19,895 bases of DNA from positions 1 through 19,895 of the forward strand of contig URMT01000022.1 of the NCBI GenBank assembly GCA_900549005.1, in the 5' to 3' direction. Shown here piece after piece: positions 6,820-15,983 of the stretch. The notes below the pieces were generated by a model that was not told where the DNA came from, searched no databases, and was given only the letters and a program-made list of their open reading frames with translations. Each line of letters opens with the position of its first letter. Position 1 is the first letter of the stretch. This DNA comes from an uncultured Eubacteriales bacterium. Lineage in GTDB: Bacteria; Bacillota; Clostridia; Christensenellales; Borkfalkiaceae. The translations under genes were made by a program, and so were the position numbers.

Positions 6820-7476
6820 TCACGGATTGTGCTTATAATTCTGCGGATTGGTTTGCAGGCCGTTCAAATCGGGCGTGCCGCTGATATATCCGCCTTGCGG
6901 CCCTGACGACTGAGCAGGATTTTGCAAAGCCGAAGGCGCGGGAGACGGGTTACCATAAGGCACTGCGGAAGGGTTGCCGTAGGGCGCCGTTACAGGGGCG
7001 GGCACATAGCCGTACACGGGGTCGGCGGTAAGAGGTTTGCCTGTTACCCCGTCAATCGGAATTACGGGAACGCCCGCAGGAATTCCGAATTCTGTTGCAA
7101 CGGGCAGCCCCGAGGCGGGGTCCACCGCTATCGGGCCTACGTAAGGCGCAGGGTTCTGCCCCAACGGAGCGGCGTTCACATAGCCGCCGCCCGTCTGAAT
7201 GTGCTGGACTTCGGAATGGGTACGCATCCTTTCGGCAGAGAGCGAATAATCGGGCGGCATAGTCACGCCGTAATCTTCGGCACGCACAATCTTACTGAAT
7301 CCGCCGTCGTCGGGCAGGTCGAAATCGTCCTCCACCTCGCGCCGCTTAGCGCGCCTGTGGGTTACGATTATGTAAACAGCCAGCGCAACGCACAATAAAA
7401 GCAAAAACGCAAGTATGACGATAATTGCCACTTTCCAGCCCATACTCCACACGGGAGCAAGCATTAAATTTGCCAT
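6820..7476 (-). CDS. Small single-pass membrane protein with proline/glycine-rich tail
   Basis: A 218-residue protein I do not recognise. Residues 15-38 are a strongly hydrophobic helix flanked on its C-terminal side by HRRAKRRE, so the positive-inside rule puts the short N-terminus outside and the tail in the cytoplasm. An acidic stretch follows (EDDFDLPDDGG). From about residue 95 the chain is Pro/Gly/Ala/Asn-rich and presumably disordered, with YGNPS twice. It is the last gene of the surface locus, 135 bases after the giant protein gene, with GGAGG seven bases before the ATG. A role in anchoring or assembling the surface structure is inferred from position only. If the topology were reversed, the tail could be a wall-spanning segment. 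Confidence 0.75.
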   Translation of the reverse strand: MANLMLAPVWSMGWKVAIIVILAFLLLLCVALAVYIIVTHRRAKRREVEDDFDLPDDGGFSKIVRAEDYGVTMPPDYSLSAERMRTHSEVQHIQTGGGYVNAAPLGQNPAPYVGPIAVDPASGLPVATEFGIPAGVPVIPIDGVTGKPLTADPVYGYVPAPVTAPYGNPSAVPYGNPSPAPSALQNPAQSSGPQGGYISGTPDLNGLQTNPQNYKHNP

Positions 7477-7546
7477 AATTCAACCTCCGTAACAGCCGCC
7501 ACTACGTATTTTTTGCAGTGCGTTTGCCGTTTTAAGGAACCTTGCA

Positions 7547-7586
7547 GGCAATGGGCGGGCGGCGGACACGCCGCCCGCCCATTGCC
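7547..7586. repeat. Perfect 18-bp GC-rich hairpin between the giant-protein gene and the last gene
   Basis: GGCAATGGGCGGGCGGCG (7547-7564) pairs completely with 7569-7586 around the loop GACA. No U-run follows on the minus strand (TGCAAGGTTCC), so it is not a classic terminator. It could stabilise the 3' end of the giant mRNA or reduce read-through into the 218-residue gene. The function is inferred. Confidence 0.6.
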
Positions 7587-7611
7587 GTACATATTTGTTT
7601 GTAAGTTTTTA

Positions 7612-10600
7612 TCAGTTGCCGCTGTCTTGCAACGACCACACAACCGCGCCTGCTGCGGGGTACTGCGTGTTAGTAACTTCCATAAGCACTATGTCGGCAC
7701 CGCTGCCTACATTGCTCAAACTGTTTGAAGCCGCAACATAGATGTAGCCGTCTGTGGTTACGTAAGAAACGCCGTTTGCAACCATATTTTCATCCCAATC
7801 GCCTGCCGCTATGCGCCATACGTAGTACTTATCGGCGTGGCGCACGTCTTCGGGCGCACCTTCCGCGGTGGAAGTATTTTCAGCTTTAAACGTAAGCGTT
7901 GTGCCGCTCGGATTGCCATAGCGGTGAACGATATTGAACAGATTTACGGTTGCCTGAATAGATGTATTTTCGGGGTCGGTAGCATCCTGCACCTTGGAAT
8001 CGTTTTCCGCTTCGCCGCCGCTTTCCGTTCCGTCACCACTTTCAGAATTGCCGTAAGTTACGCCCGCGGTTTCGTAAGGGGTTGTTGTAAGTGTAGTGCT
8101 GTAAGCATTTACCGTAATATTCAGACTGCTTATATCGCTGAAAGTGGTGTCGTCGTTGTTCGGCAGGGTGACAACCAGATACAGCGATTCGCTGGTGAGC
8201 GTACCTTTGAAAGCGAAAATTGTAGCACTATCACCACTACCGCTTGAATCGGAGCCTGTAAGCGGGCGGAAAGCAGTTGCCGCAACGGAAGTTATGCCGC
8301 CGCTGTCGATTTCGTAATAGCCTACCGCCACCGCACTGCCGTTTGCGTGATAGAACAGCCTGAGGCGCGTACCGACGGGCAAAGCGCTGACAAATTCAAA
8401 TTTAACAGCCTCCGCGTGGCCTTCTGCCGCGTCAACGCCGCTGCCATAATTTACCGTGTAGCGCCCGGTGAAAATGCCGTCTTTGCGCAAATCGATTGAA
8501 GTCTGCGTGGCATCCATAGTGTCGCTTACGGCAAGCGTGAGGTTATCGGCATAGATATAGATATGAATTGTGCCCGTAATTTCTTCGGGGTTGTTCACCG
8601 TGTAAACGCCGTTCACATTTGTAAACGCAAGAGGAACAAGTGCGCCGTCTGTGCCCACAGTATACACCTCAACGCGCGGCGTGCCTGCGTATGTGCCCGT
8701 AATTTCAAAACTGAAACCGTGCTGAATGTCTATCGGGATAATGGAATTGTCCGTGCCGTCTTTCAGATTCTCTTCGAGAAGCGAGGAAGAAAGTCCGCTT
8801 TCTATCCCTATTCCGCTCGGCGCGTGAAGGGCTACGGTATAGTTCCAGCGCGCATAGAAGTTCATTGAACCGCGTATCACACTAGTGCCGTCACCATTTT
8901 TAAACATTTCGGTAAAGCTGTCGCCGTAAGAGGCAAGAGTGTTTGCCGATGTTGTTGTGTAGAAGCCCTTGAAGGTAAAGCCTGCGCGGTTTTGTGTTCT
9001 GCTGAACAATGAACCGAGTTCACCCGTGATAGAATTGTAAAGGTCGCTGTTTATGGCTGTGCCGTTCTTTACCTGATAGATAAAGTAGCGCGAATTTATA
9101 CCGCCGTTATCGCTGCCGTCGTCTGCCCATTCGCCGAGGTCGAACATTATGGAATAAACCTTTTGGAACGAGGCGTTTATGGTGACTTGCGAAAGTTCGC
9201 TTATTTTGAACAATGCGGCAGGCAAAGTAATTGTATATACGCCCGTCGAGGCATTGTATGAATAAGTAAGCGCAAGCGCACCTTCGGGCACGGAAGCAGT
9301 TCTGCTCACTTCCTCATAAGAGATTGTATGATTATTGTTATTATAAATAACATACTCTATTTGGTCAGCATTTGTATTACCACCAACAAAGTAAGCCTTA
9401 CCTGCATTATTATCGGTGCGCTCTTCCGGCATTTCAACGTGCCAGCTATGACCATCAATATTGCCGCCATCAAAATCAAACTGCAACAACGAAGGGTTCA
9501 GGCCGTAGCCGGGGTTGGGGTCGAGCGTGAACGAGAAAGGATAGCCCGCAACGGCGTCGTTATCGCTTACAGGTGCGTAGCTTGTGCCCGACATATTGCC
9601 CGCAACAACCTGTATTGCGTTGCTTATTTGGATAGTGAGCGTTGCTGATATATTCTCTATTGCACTGCCGTCCGATATGGGTGAACAGCTTACCACTATC
9701 GTTTCGCCGCTGTTGCCCGAAACAAGAACGGTGCCGTTTGGCTGAACGGTTGAAGCTCCGCTTGTGCTACTATCGTCTTTTTCAAATTTAACGTCTACGA
9801 TAAAGCGATTGTAAGGGAAACGATATTTTACCTCAGCTTCAAGGCGAACGGTTTCGGTGTCGGCGTAGATATAATAACCTGTTGACTGGTCTAATGCGCG
9901 CTCGGGCGTATCGTCTGCGGGTGCAATCGAAAGGCCGACTATTGCATTGGGCACAACCTCGATTATTACATAATAGTCAGTTTCACCGCAATCATAAACG
10001 AGCACGAGAGCGGCGCCCTCTGTGTTGCCGAGCACAGGAGAAATATTCAGTCCCAAACCGTCGTCGGTAGTGGAAACGTTAAAGTAACTCATTACGCCCG
10101 TTATCGAGGAAGCAACACCAGCTGTTTTTATTGCTTCAACTTTATCAGCAAACCCCTCTTCGTCAACGAAGTTATTGTCGGCATTCTCACCGTCCCTATA
10201 TCCACACAAATAGTCGCTATTTGTAACCAAATAAATTTCGGGCATATAGACATTAGAGTTAGAAACGATAACGTTCTGCACGTAAGACATATCGCCCGCA
10301 TAAATCTGGAAATACGTTGTGCCGGAATTTGCAGAATGAGCACCGTCACCTTCGTACTGCATATTTATTGAATAAATTCTGCAACCGTTGCCGCGGAAAC
10401 CAACATAATAAGTGCCAGCAGAGTCTATTTTTATTGAAAAAGATTTTCTGGCAGCAGAGGCTAAATCAGTATACTCTGTATGTGTTATAGTGTCACCATC
10501 AACTTTATACAATATCGGGTGAATTGCATTATCGCTATTATTGGTAACAGCATCTATAACAAGAGTACCGGTAGAAGTTGCCTCAAAACTGATAGCTCCT

Positions 10601-13600
10601 GTTAATTCAGATGTTGTATCGGCATTATCAGGTGTCTGATTTTCAAAATACAAATGAGTTATATCAGCATTATCGTGCTCTGTGCCGATTTCGTCATTAC
10701 TATTACGTCCTATAACAGTAAAAATGCTTCCGCCAACATTTTGAACTGTACCTGTACCGAAGTTATTTGCCTTTAACTTAGAGAAATCAACTTGCGTGGA
10801 GTTGCCGAATGTGTCTGACCAGTAGTTATGGGAATTTTGCGAACTTACATAGGCGTTTGTGGTTGTGCCGTCACCCGAAGAAATGGTAAAATCGGGCGTG
10901 GTTATAGTAACCCCTTCGGAAGTCGAGGCGTTTCCCACTATTATAGGGTATGAACAGAGCAGTTCGCCGTCAACTAAAATCTGCGCATAATATGTGCCCT
11001 GCTCCTTCGGCGTAAACGTTAAGCCGTTTAAAGTAACTTCATCGTTGCCGACTATGACAACACGATACTGCCTTCCTGCAATATCGTCCTCGTTTGACGA
11101 TATGCCTAAGCCTTCGTAGATACCAACACTATTACCTACCGACATTGTATAGCTGTTTTGCGCACTTCTAGTATGGAACGCACCACTACCACGCAAAGCT
11201 ATGGCATAGCTGTTAGGAATAGTGGTTATATCAACAATATTGCCACTCCAATCCTTTCTAGCTGATTGGGAAACTTCATTACCGTTAGCACTACTTACAT
11301 ATGCATATGCATTATCAACAGAACTTACACCAATATTTGCCGCAACAAAGTAATTTCCTATGTTATTGCTGTGGGCATAATCCCCGCTATCGTCACCATA
11401 GATAATTGGTATATCATCGTTCAAATAATTATCAATAACAGCGATGCCTGCAATACGAGTGCTGCTATTGGGGGCTACTGCTGTAACAACTGCGTTTGAA
11501 ACGCTGTACTGGCTGTAAGTATTACCCTTCATTCTGCCGCAAATACCTGCGGCGTAGGCGTAGTTTGACGACGAATAAGTTATAGCTTCTACAAGGCTGT
11601 CAATAACAATTGCATTACTAAACGAAATTGTTCCATTTCCCTCCATTTGCCCTATTGCTCCGCCGGCATAAGCCCTGTAAGACGCTGATGAAGCCGTAAT
11701 CGCGTTGTTGCGACTTATAAGATTGCTCATATTTAAACTGCTTTCCCACCAAGCACCGCCAATTACGCCGCCGGCATATGTGAGCATCATCTGGTCGCCA
11801 ATAGATTCAATGTCGCAATTTTCAACCGTTATATTTGTAACGTAATGGGTATAATTGCTGCTAATTGCAACGCCGAAAACGCCTATGGCTCCGCCTACGA
11901 ACAAGTCGTATGCAGAACTTGTTACACCAGAACTGAATGTTTCGCTGCTTACATAGGCTCTGCCTGCTATATGCGTATTTTTAACAGACGAATTGGTTAC
12001 GCCATAACTAGCATCGTTATATTCGTTATATCTTGTAGCGCCGATAAGACCGCCAACGCTTGAAGTGTTAGGGTCGTTTGTGGAATTGAAGTATATAATA
12101 GTCCTATCCTTAACAGTGCCATCTACCAAAAGTCCGGTTGCATAACCGCCGTGCATCATACCGAACATACCGCCTACATAGCCTTCGGTTTTATAATCGC
12201 CGTTACCAGAAACAGCGTTCTGTATACCGTAAACGGCGTAGTCGCTGTTATCGAGGCTTCTGTCGAACGTTACAGAAATATTGCTGAGGCCTATATTACC
12301 ACCATATACGCCATAATTGCATACATAGCCTATTACGCCGCCCGCATATACATTGTTGCCCTGTCCTGCATATTCAGAATCGAAGGAATAGCCGAAAGCG
12401 TTTATTGAGCAAGTATTCAGGTTTACGGTGAGGTTTTGTATTGCCGCGCCGCCATTACCGTTGCCGTTTGCCTTACCCGCGATTGCGCCTGCGGCTATGT
12501 CGCCAACCGCGGTAGAGCCAGCAAGCCTGCGCGCCGTGGCGGTTGCGTTGTTTGCGTTGAAAGTTAAGTTATTTATTGAATAGGCATCGGGAAGCACCGA
12601 AGTATACAATCCCGCGCATACATCGTAAAGCGTGCCTGCGTTTGCCGTTTCTGCGGTCTGCTCGGCAGTAACTTCCAGAGAAGCGCTTTCGGAAGTGAGG
12701 TTGAAAGTGTATTCTGTGGTGCTGTTTTTGGGCAATTCAAAGGCGTTATAGCCGAAAATGCCGCCCGCATAGGCGGGGCCGAAGCCGTTCTGAACGGAAT
12801 TTACCACAACGTTGCCGCTGAAAATAACGGCATCGCCTTCTGCACCCGTAGAGGCCTCGCCGCCGGGGTTATAACTTACGTCGATAAAGTTCTCGCCGCT
12901 GGAAACATACCCCACTACTCCGCCCGCAAAGGTCATTGCGCGCGAGTTTGCGTTTGACGTGCCGGAACGTATGGTAAATTCTTCGCTGCCGCTTACCGCA
13001 CCGAAGTCGATTTCTGAAATATAAAGGGTAAAGTTACTTGCGTATACATTTGTGCCGTAGACCCTGCCTATAAGGCCGCCAGCGATTGCCGCGTCGGCAG
13101 AAGTCATAGTGCCGTTGTCTGAATTTACCACGAACACGGAATCGGGGTCTATGGGGCGATTTGAGGTTGATGCGGTGAGCGCGGAAACGGTTGCGCCCGA
13201 GGCATTTATATTTATGCCGCGTATGTGCAGGCTTGAAGAGAGGCCGTTCGTCTCTTCATAGGCGTTGGAAGAGGCGAAAATTATGCCCGCAAGGCCGCCC
13301 GCGACGGCGTTGCCGTTTGAAGTTGAGTCGGCAAGGATATTTGCGCCGCGAAGGGTTGCCGTGAAGTTGTTTACGTAAGCGTTCTGGATTACGCCTGCAA
13401 GGGCGCCCACCACCGTGCGCGCAGGAAGGTTAGCCGAACCCGACGACGAAGTTACGCTTATTTCTGAATAATTACCCGTATAGGAAACATCTGACCAGTA
13501 ATCTATGTCTGCGCCCGAAAAGCCGAACACGCCGCCAGCGTAAACGCTGATTGGAGTGTTTTCGGTTGTGGTCTGCGCCGAGATTGAAACGGAGGACGAA

Positions 13601-14676
13601 ATTCCGTCGAGAACGACGTTTTTGCCTATGCTGCCGGCCACGCCGCCTATGTAGACGCGGTAGTCGGTATTTGTGGCGGACGACGTGAGTTCGCCACTGG
13701 TGAGCGAGATTGTGCCGCGCACGTCGGCGCCGAGTATTGCGCAGGCGTGAGTGCCGTCGCCATAGATATAGTTGAACAGCCCAGCGCTGAGTATGTTGTG
13801 GGTTGCGCTGCCTGCCGTCGAGGAAGTGAAATTTTCGGCGGTGACCTTGGGGATATCCATATTGAGGGTTACGGAATAGCCGTCGAAGTCGAGCACGCCC
13901 TGGAAGGCTTCGCCGCGGCGCGAACCGAGGCCGAAATAGCCTGTGGTTATGGTGGTTTCGCCCGTCTGTGCTTCGTTGAGCATTACGTCGCCCGTCAGCC
14001 TGAAATAAGCCGTGGAAAGGGCGGTTTGGGCATTGTTAAGGGCAGTTTGAACGTTGCCTATGATGGTTTCCTGGTCGGTATTTAATGTAGTGTTGCCGCT
14101 TTCGTCGGTGGTATACCAATTCTCGTCGTCAAAACCGAATTCGGCAAGGTAGCTTACGATTGTAGACAAAGTTTCAGCCGTAACATCGCCGCTAACTGCC
14201 GCGAGAATTTTTGAAAGCGCGAGGAAATCTGTGGAATCGGAAAGTTCGTAAGCCGTGAAAAGGCTGGTGCCCTCTTCCGTGGCAAGCGTGCCGTTTACTT
14301 CTATGCTGATGTCGCTGGTTACATTGGTAACGCGGGCAAAGTTATCGGTTATTTCGTCAGAATTATTGTCATCCGAAGAAATGCCGTTTACTTTAAGTTC
14401 AGAGCTTACGGCGGTGTTGTTTATTACGGTAATTTCAACGTCTGTGCCGCTCGGAATAGTGTATTTTCCGTCTTCGTCACGGGTGACGCCGTCGCCCGAA
14501 ATATACACATCTACGCCGCCCGAAATATCGCCGCTGACGGTTGCAGTTACATAGTCGGCAGAATGAGTTGCAGGGGAAAAGAACGCCGCAAAATACAGCG
14601 CCGCAGTGACCGCTATTACAAATATAAGCGCAAGGGCAATTATGCCCGTTATCCGCTTTTTATTGCGCGTTTGCAT
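7612..14676 (-). CDS. Giant exported surface protein with GLUG-like beta-helix repeats and an InlB-type repeat
   Basis: A 2354-residue protein. Residues 8-33 form a basic-then-hydrophobic export signal ending near FFSPATHSAD. A helix-forming segment (about 130-215) precedes the YFRLTGDVML...FQGVLDFDGYSV motif typical before GLUG repeats. From about 300 to 1060 some 15 units centre on the pattern GGxxG (GGVAG, GGVFG, GGLAG, GGLIG, GGVVG, GGIFG, GGVIG, GGMFG, GGAIG), consistent with GLUG repeats stacked as a beta-helix. Residues about 1340-1430 look like a beta-sandwich binding domain. Residues about 1840-1950 resemble an InlB B-type repeat (FTFKGFYTT...NFYARWNY). There is no LPXTG motif and no C-terminal membrane helix, so attachment must be through the N-terminus, a partner or none. 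AGGAGG lies eight bases before the ATG. Function is likely adhesive or structural matrix; the partner SipW is nearby. Confidence 0.85.
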   Translation of the reverse strand: MQTRNKKRITGIIALALIFVIAVTAALYFAAFFSPATHSADYVTATVSGDISGGVDVYISGDGVTRDEDGKYTIPSGTDVEITVINNTAVSSELKVNGISSDDNNSDEITDNFARVTNVTSDISIEVNGTLATEEGTSLFTAYELSDSTDFLALSKILAAVSGDVTAETLSTIVSYLAEFGFDDENWYTTDESGNTTLNTDQETIIGNVQTALNNAQTALSTAYFRLTGDVMLNEAQTGETTITTGYFGLGSRRGEAFQGVLDFDGYSVTLNMDIPKVTAENFTSSTAGSATHNILSAGLFNYIYGDGTHACAILGADVRGTISLTSGELTSSATNTDYRVYIGGVAGSIGKNVVLDGISSSVSISAQTTTENTPISVYAGGVFGFSGADIDYWSDVSYTGNYSEISVTSSSGSANLPARTVVGALAGVIQNAYVNNFTATLRGANILADSTSNGNAVAGGLAGIIFASSNAYEETNGLSSSLHIRGININASGATVSALTASTSNRPIDPDSVFVVNSDNGTMTSADAAIAGGLIGRVYGTNVYASNFTLYISEIDFGAVSGSEEFTIRSGTSNANSRAMTFAGGVVGYVSSGENFIDVSYNPGGEASTGAEGDAVIFSGNVVVNSVQNGFGPAYAGGIFGYNAFELPKNSTTEYTFNLTSESASLEVTAEQTAETANAGTLYDVCAGLYTSVLPDAYSINNLTFNANNATATARRLAGSTAVGDIAAGAIAGKANGNGNGGAAIQNLTVNLNTCSINAFGYSFDSEYAGQGNNVYAGGVIGYVCNYGVYGGNIGLSNISVTFDRSLDNSDYAVYGIQNAVSGNGDYKTEGYVGGMFGMMHGGYATGLLVDGTVKDRTIIYFNSTNDPNTSSVGGLIGATRYNEYNDASYGVTNSSVKNTHIAGRAYVSSETFSSGVTSSAYDLFVGGAIGVFGVAISSNYTHYVTNITVENCDIESIGDQMMLTYAGGVIGGAWWESSLNMSNLISRNNAITASSASYRAYAGGAIGQMEGNGTISFSNAIVIDSLVEAITYSSSNYAYAAGICGRMKGNTYSQYSVSNAVVTAVAPNSSTRIAGIAVIDNYLNDDIPIIYGDDSGDYAHSNNIGNYFVAANIGVSSVDNAYAYVSSANGNEVSQSARKDWSGNIVDITTIPNSYAIALRGSGAFHTRSAQNSYTMSVGNSVGIYEGLGISSNEDDIAGRQYRVVIVGNDEVTLNGLTFTPKEQGTYYAQILVDGELLCSYPIIVGNASTSEGVTITTPDFTISSGDGTTTNAYVSSQNSHNYWSDTFGNSTQVDFSKLKANNFGTGTVQNVGGSIFTVIGRNSNDEIGTEHDNADITHLYFENQTPDNADTTSELTGAISFEATSTGTLVIDAVTNNSDNAIHPILYKVDGDTITHTEYTDLASAARKSFSIKIDSAGTYYVGFRGNGCRIYSINMQYEGDGAHSANSGTTYFQIYAGDMSYVQNVIVSNSNVYMPEIYLVTNSDYLCGYRDGENADNNFVDEEGFADKVEAIKTAGVASSITGVMSYFNVSTTDDGLGLNISPVLGNTEGAALVLVYDCGETDYYVIIEVVPNAIVGLSIAPADDTPERALDQSTGYYIYADTETVRLEAEVKYRFPYNRFIVDVKFEKDDSSTSGASTVQPNGTVLVSGNSGETIVVSCSPISDGSAIENISATLTIQISNAIQVVAGNMSGTSYAPVSDNDAVAGYPFSFTLDPNPGYGLNPSLLQFDFDGGNIDGHSWHVEMPEERTDNNAGKAYFVGGNTNADQIEYVIYNNNNHTISYEEVSRTASVPEGALALTYSYNASTGVYTITLPAALFKISELSQVTINASFQKVYSIMFDLGEWADDGSDNGGINSRYFIYQVKNGTAINSDLYNSITGELGSLFSRTQNRAGFTFKGFYTTTSANTLASYGDSFTEMFKNGDGTSVIRGSMNFYARWNYTVALHAPSGIGIESGLSSSLLEENLKDGTDNSIIPIDIQHGFSFEITGTYAGTPRVEVYTVGTDGALVPLAFTNVNGVYTVNNPEEITGTIHIYIYADNLTLAVSDTMDATQTSIDLRKDGIFTGRYTVNYGSGVDAAEGHAEAVKFEFVSALPVGTRLRLFYHANGSAVAVGYYEIDSGGITSVAATAFRPLTGSDSSGSGDSATIFAFKGTLTSESLYLVVTLPNNDDTTFSDISSLNITVNAYSTTLTTTPYETAGVTYGNSESGDGTESGGEAENDSKVQDATDPENTSIQATVNLFNIVHRYGNPSGTTLTFKAENTSTAEGAPEDVRHADKYYVWRIAAGDWDENMVANGVSYVTTDGYIYVAASNSLSNVGSGADIVLMEVTNTQYPAAGAVVWSLQDSGN

Positions 14677-14732
14677 ACGTTTTCCTCCTGATATAAAGTA
14701 ATTTCAGCATTTTATGGTAAGTTTTAAATGAA

Positions 14733-15911
14733 TTAAGTTTCCGCCACTATTCTGTCGTTGTCCGCGCCTGCAATTTCTGTGTAGGAATAAACGTTATACG
14801 CATTATCTCCGTCAGGCACGGCGAACCACGCCGCGATTTTGCAGGTGTAACTTTCGGGTACGTAGAAATAAAGGTTGAGGTTGCTTGCCTGCGGCAGGAA
14901 CAGCGTTACCGTAGTGGTTGCCGTGGTTGTGCCTTCGGTAGTTGTGGTGGTTGATACCGCATACCAGCCGCCCGACGACGGCCAGGTTCCCGTAAAGCTG
15001 CCGCCGTCTGTGGACGGAGGAGTGAGAACGCTTGTAAGAGCCGTAAAGTTGCCCTCTGTATCGGTTATCAGCCTGTCGGAATCGAAGATTACCGCCGTTT
15101 GTGAAGTCCAGGTCAAAGTTACCATTGCGGGCAGGGAACTATCTACGTCAACGCTGCTTTCTGTCGTATAACCGTATTCGCGCGCCGTCTGAATGTTAAG
15201 CGTAAGCTGGTCATAGCCGAAGTAAGTATCGTTCGAGTTCGTGCCCGAGTTTGCAACGGCAATCAGGCTGGTGGAAGCATCTACCTCGAAGAAGGCATAT
15301 TCCTGGTAAGGACTTGTGATTTCAATGATTATGTAAAAAGTTTCTGTATCGGTCAAATCGCCGGCATACGCATTGCGGGTGATTTTTATCATATTCGTAT
15401 CGGAGGCCTGCACCCCTACCTCTTCGCCCGCGGCGTCGGTTGTGGTTTGCCCGCCGAGCGAAAGATTTTCGGATATTACGGAGCCGCTTTCATCTACGGG
15501 TTCAAACGTATAGTATGTGCTGGCGGCAACGGCAGCAGAATTTGTAAGCTGGTATACCGTGCCCCAGTCGTCGGTGAAAGTGTTATCGGTGTTGAGTCCG
15601 ATAGTTTCAATTCCTACAAACCTGTATTGAATTTGCCTGGGGGTTACGTGCGTTGTGCCGTTGGAATCGGTTTCGTAGTTAAAAGCCGTAAGCGAGATAT
15701 ATCCGACGTAGTCCCCGCCGGTCGTCTCATCCTCCATTATGGCGGTTGTGCCGTCGCCGTTATGCGAAAAATAGAGGTTGGTAAAGTTGCCGACAATATT
15801 ATCGTTACTGTCAAAAACGTAGCGCGAAACAGACGTGCCTGCAACGATTGCCGCAAGCAGCGCCACAACAAGAATAAGTATTAAACTTGTCGTTCTCGTT
15901 TTTTTGGTCAT
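14733..15911 (-). CDS. Exported TasA/camelysin-like surface protein (probable SipW substrate)
   Basis: A 392-residue protein from the ATG at 15911; a TTG 15 bases further upstream is possible but no better placed. The ribosome-binding site is weak (GGTGTAG). The N-terminus MTKKTRTTS is followed by a hydrophobic stretch (9-25) and TSVSRYVF, close to the TYSRYV at the same place in the protein at 18772-19671. This is the usual SipW-type signal layout. The mature part is rich in Thr, Ser, Asp and Tyr, with many short beta-strand-like segments and a Thr-rich run (STTTTTEGTTTATTTVTLF). No sorting signal or second membrane segment is seen. It lies 56 bases before the giant gene and 72 after the previous one, so co-transcription is likely. 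TasA kinship is inferred from the signal and the context rather than from a complete domain. Confidence 0.75.
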   Translation of the reverse strand: MTKKTRTTSLILILVVALLAAIVAGTSVSRYVFDSNDNIVGNFTNLYFSHNGDGTTAIMEDETTGGDYVGYISLTAFNYETDSNGTTHVTPRQIQYRFVGIETIGLNTDNTFTDDWGTVYQLTNSAAVAASTYYTFEPVDESGSVISENLSLGGQTTTDAAGEEVGVQASDTNMIKITRNAYAGDLTDTETFYIIIEITSPYQEYAFFEVDASTSLIAVANSGTNSNDTYFGYDQLTLNIQTAREYGYTTESSVDVDSSLPAMVTLTWTSQTAVIFDSDRLITDTEGNFTALTSVLTPPSTDGGSFTGTWPSSGGWYAVSTTTTTEGTTTATTTVTLFLPQASNLNLYFYVPESYTCKIAAWFAVPDGDNAYNVYSYTEIAGADNDRIVAET

Positions 15912-15938
15912 AACGCTACACCGCAAATATTTTTATGA

Positions 15939-15967
15939 GTAAAGCGCGCTATGCGCGCAGAGTTTAC
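15939..15967. repeat. Hairpin between two exported-protein genes
   Basis: GCGCGC-tat-GCGCGC (15944-15958) lies within an outer GTAAA/TTTAC pairing (15939-15943 with 15963-15967). It sits in the 72-base gap between the stop at 15984 and the start at 15911. The U content downstream on the minus strand is low, so it is more likely an mRNA stability or partial attenuation element than a full terminator. Confidence 0.45.
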
Positions 15968-15983
15968 GAAGTTTAAAGTTCAA

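Noticed and set aside
7612..14676. LPXTG-type cell-wall sorting signal on the giant protein
   Set aside because: The C-terminus ends in ordinary polar sequence (VVWSLQDSGN) with no LPXTG, hydrophobic helix or basic tail.
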